23,990 bases of DNA from DASPTH01 sp046727575 (GTDB taxonomy: Bacteria; Actinomycetota; Acidimicrobiia; IMCC26256; DASPTH01), in the NCBI GenBank assembly GCA_046727575.1, contig JBKPCV010000028.1:1-23990 (forward strand). Direction: 5' to 3'. Below the pieces are notes generated by a model that saw only the letters and a list, made by a program, of their open reading frames with translations, did not search any database and was not told the DNA's origin. Both the position numbers and the translations under genes were made by a program. Shown in pieces: positions 22,379-23,990 of this stretch (its first letter is position 1; every line of letters begins with the position of its first letter).

Positions 22379-23990
22379 CTACTCGACCGGTCCGATTGCG
22401 CCGCTCGCCGCGAGCGTGGCCAGCTCGGCACGAGAGAGCCCCAGTCGCTCGCGGAGCACCTCGGCGGTGTGCTGGCCGACGGTGGGGGCCGGCGCGCGGT
22501 AGGAGGTGTCGAACTGCGGTGATCGCAGACCGATACCCGGGAGTCCCACCGTTCCCGCCACGGGATGCGTGAGCCACTGCGTGAACCCGCGGTGCGCGAG
22601 CTGCGGCAGCTCGTCCTGCACGTTCTGGTCCCACACCGGTGCGGCCTTGACGCCCGCCGCGAGCAGACGCTCGACCACGTCGTCGCGGTCGCCGTCTGCG
22701 AAGGACATGCGTAGCTCACGGTCGATGTCGTCGTGGCGAGCTCGCCGGCCCGCTGCGGTCGCGAGATCCGGATCACGCGTCCACCCGGGATCGCCGAGCG
22801 CCGCGCTCAGCGCGCGCCACGCGCCATCGTCGGTGATCGACAGCGCCACCCACTGCTCGTCACCGCGGCACGCGTACACGCCCTGTGGAGCGCCGTGCGG
22901 TCCGCGCGCGCCTTGACGGTCGAGCAACGCACCGTATGCCGACCACGTGACGATGGGTTCGGCGGCGACGTTCAACGCCACCTCCGCCATCGGCACCTCG
23001 ACGAGCTGGCCACGACCGGTGCGCCGTCGGTGGTCGAGCGCCGCGAGCACCGCCACCGCGCCGTGGATGCCCGCGATCGGGTCGACGGTGGAACGGACGA
23101 TCGGTTCCACCTCGGGGGTGCCCGTGAGCCACGCGATGCCCGACACCTGTTCGGACGTCTGCGCGAACCCGCTGCGGTCGCGCCAGGGCCCGTCGAGGCC
23201 GAACGCGGGCATGCGCACCATGATGAGGTCGGGCCGGCGCGCGACCAGCGCGTCGTAGTCGAGCCCGGCGTTGGACATGACCCGGGGCGTGAAGTTCTCG
23301 ACCACGACGTCGGCGTGCTCGACCAGCCGGAACAACAGCTCGCGGCCGCGCGGCGTCGAGAAGTCGATCGCCACCGAGCGCTTGCCCGGGTTCGACGCGT
23401 GGAAGGTCGGGCTGTACTCCACCCACTCGGGGTCGTGGGGCGGCCGCGTCGTCGCGAAGCGCATGCCGTCGGGACGCGTCGGCGACTCGATCTTCACGAC
23501 GTCGGCCCCGAGCGTGGCGAGGAGATGGGTCGCGGCGGGGCCGGCCCAGAACGCCGTGAAGTCGAGCACGGTGACACCGCTGAGCGGCCGGTCGCCGTCC
23601 GGCGCCGCGGCGTGCCCAGGCCCGGTTCGTTCTCCGCTCCGCACGCGAAACGGTGACCGAGGTTGCACGAATCCGCCCGGGTTCGGCACGAAGACTCCAC
23701 GTACCTGGAAGTGCTCCATCTCGAGGACGTCGCGGCCGTTGCCGACATACGCGACCGGCACCCGGAACAAGCCGCCGAGCTCGAAGATCTCGGCCGCGGT
23801 GTGTTGCTCGAGCCACGGTCGAATGACCGACTGCGCGAAGTCACGGTGGCGGCCGCGGCCTCCCATCGAGTTCAGGCGATCGTCGCCCGTCAACTCCGGG
23901 CGGCCGATCATGTTGGAGAAGTCGTCCCACTGCTGCGGCGTGAAGATGCACAAGCCGATCCATCCGTCCTTGCAGCGGACGATCTGGGGC
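22379..23990 (-). CDS. CaiB/BaiF (family III) CoA-transferase with tandem domains, 5' end outside window
   Basis: The frame is open to the window edge (no start needed inside it) and codes for at least 536 residues. The first 110 or so, beginning IVRCKDGWIGLCIFT, match the C-terminal third of a family III CoA-transferase. A complete second domain then starts at PLSGVTVLDFTAFWAGPAATHLLATLG and contains SNPGKRSVAIDFSTPRG and a TVDPIAGIHGAVAVLAAL segment. The Asp codon there, at 23081-23083, corresponds to the catalytic Asp of formyl-CoA transferase. Such enzymes move CoA between carboxylic acids through an aspartyl anhydride. It may activate the substrate of the adjacent acyl-CoA dehydrogenase. 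Confidence 0.9.
   Translation of the reverse strand, partial: PQIVRCKDGWIGLCIFTPQQWDDFSNMIGRPELTGDDRLNSMGGRGRHRDFAQSVIRPWLEQHTAAEIFELGGLFRVPVAYVGNGRDVLEMEHFQVRGVFVPNPGGFVQPRSPFRVRSGERTGPGHAAAPDGDRPLSGVTVLDFTAFWAGPAATHLLATLGADVVKIESPTRPDGMRFATTRPPHDPEWVEYSPTFHASNPGKRSVAIDFSTPRGRELLFRLVEHADVVVENFTPRVMSNAGLDYDALVARRPDLIMVRMPAFGLDGPWRDRSGFAQTSEQVSGIAWLTGTPEVEPIVRSTVDPIAGIHGAVAVLAALDHRRRTGRGQLVEVPMAEVALNVAAEPIVTWSAYGALLDRQGARGPHGAPQGVYACRGDEQWVALSITDDGAWRALSAALGDPGWTRDPDLATAAGRRARHDDIDRELRMSFADGDRDDVVERLLAAGVKAAPVWDQNVQDELPQLAHRGFTQWLTHPVAGTVGLPGIGLRSPQFDTSYRAPAPTVGQHTAEVLRERLGLSRAELATLAASGAIGPVE

Overview
The window is high-GC, gene-dense DNA from what looks like a free-living actinobacterium. 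Many genes start with GTG, at least two look leaderless, and the catabolic repertoire (P450, LLM flavoprotein, acyl-CoA dehydrogenase, CaiB/BaiF CoA-transferase, MptB-like GT-C glycosyltransferase) fits Actinomycetota, perhaps Acidimicrobiia or a mycobacterial relative. The class is inference. I see no tRNA, rRNA, CRISPR array, insertion sequence or prophage.

Left part (1-3285): a queD-queC pair for 7-deazaguanine synthesis runs off the left edge. It is followed by a TMEM175-type channel, a small membrane-anchored protein, a STAS protein without a phosphoacceptor serine, a small basic DUF6582-like protein, a remnant of one VOC gene and an intact VOC gene. 3386-6766: a TetR regulator diverges from an AHL-lactonase-like metallo-hydrolase. 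Between them are two perfect 15-bp palindromes lying on a promoter-like sequence. An isochorismatase-fold protein with altered catalytic residues and an aldo/keto reductase follow in the same direction.

Middle (6834-14824): a PYROXD2/CrtI-like FAD oxidoreductase and an endonuclease/exonuclease/phosphatase enzyme lie on the minus strand. A cytochrome P450 overlapping a DinB-fold gene follows on the plus strand, then a decayed ABC substrate-binding protein fragment. A minus-strand two-gene unit encodes a ThDP enzyme and a two-domain VOC protein, and a PaaI-type thioesterase gene lies upstream of it.

15066-18914 is the most interesting region. An OmpR-family response regulator and its sensor kinase are followed by an MptB-like membrane glycosyltransferase and a 79-residue unknown protein. 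Each of the three transcription starts is preceded by the same direct repeat, TTCAG-N6-TTCAG, exactly 11 nt before a GANNNT -10-like hexamer. In the last two cases the predicted start of transcription falls on the GTG start codon. I read this as a local regulon of the two-component system, probably concerned with the cell envelope. A further cluster of the same half-sites points the other way in the intergenic region.

Right part (18957-23990): a CBU_0592-type membrane protein diverges from an LLM oxidoreductase that overlaps an acyl-CoA dehydrogenase. A dienelactone-hydrolase-like protein follows. On the minus strand lies a CoA-transferase with tandem family III domains that continues past the window edge.
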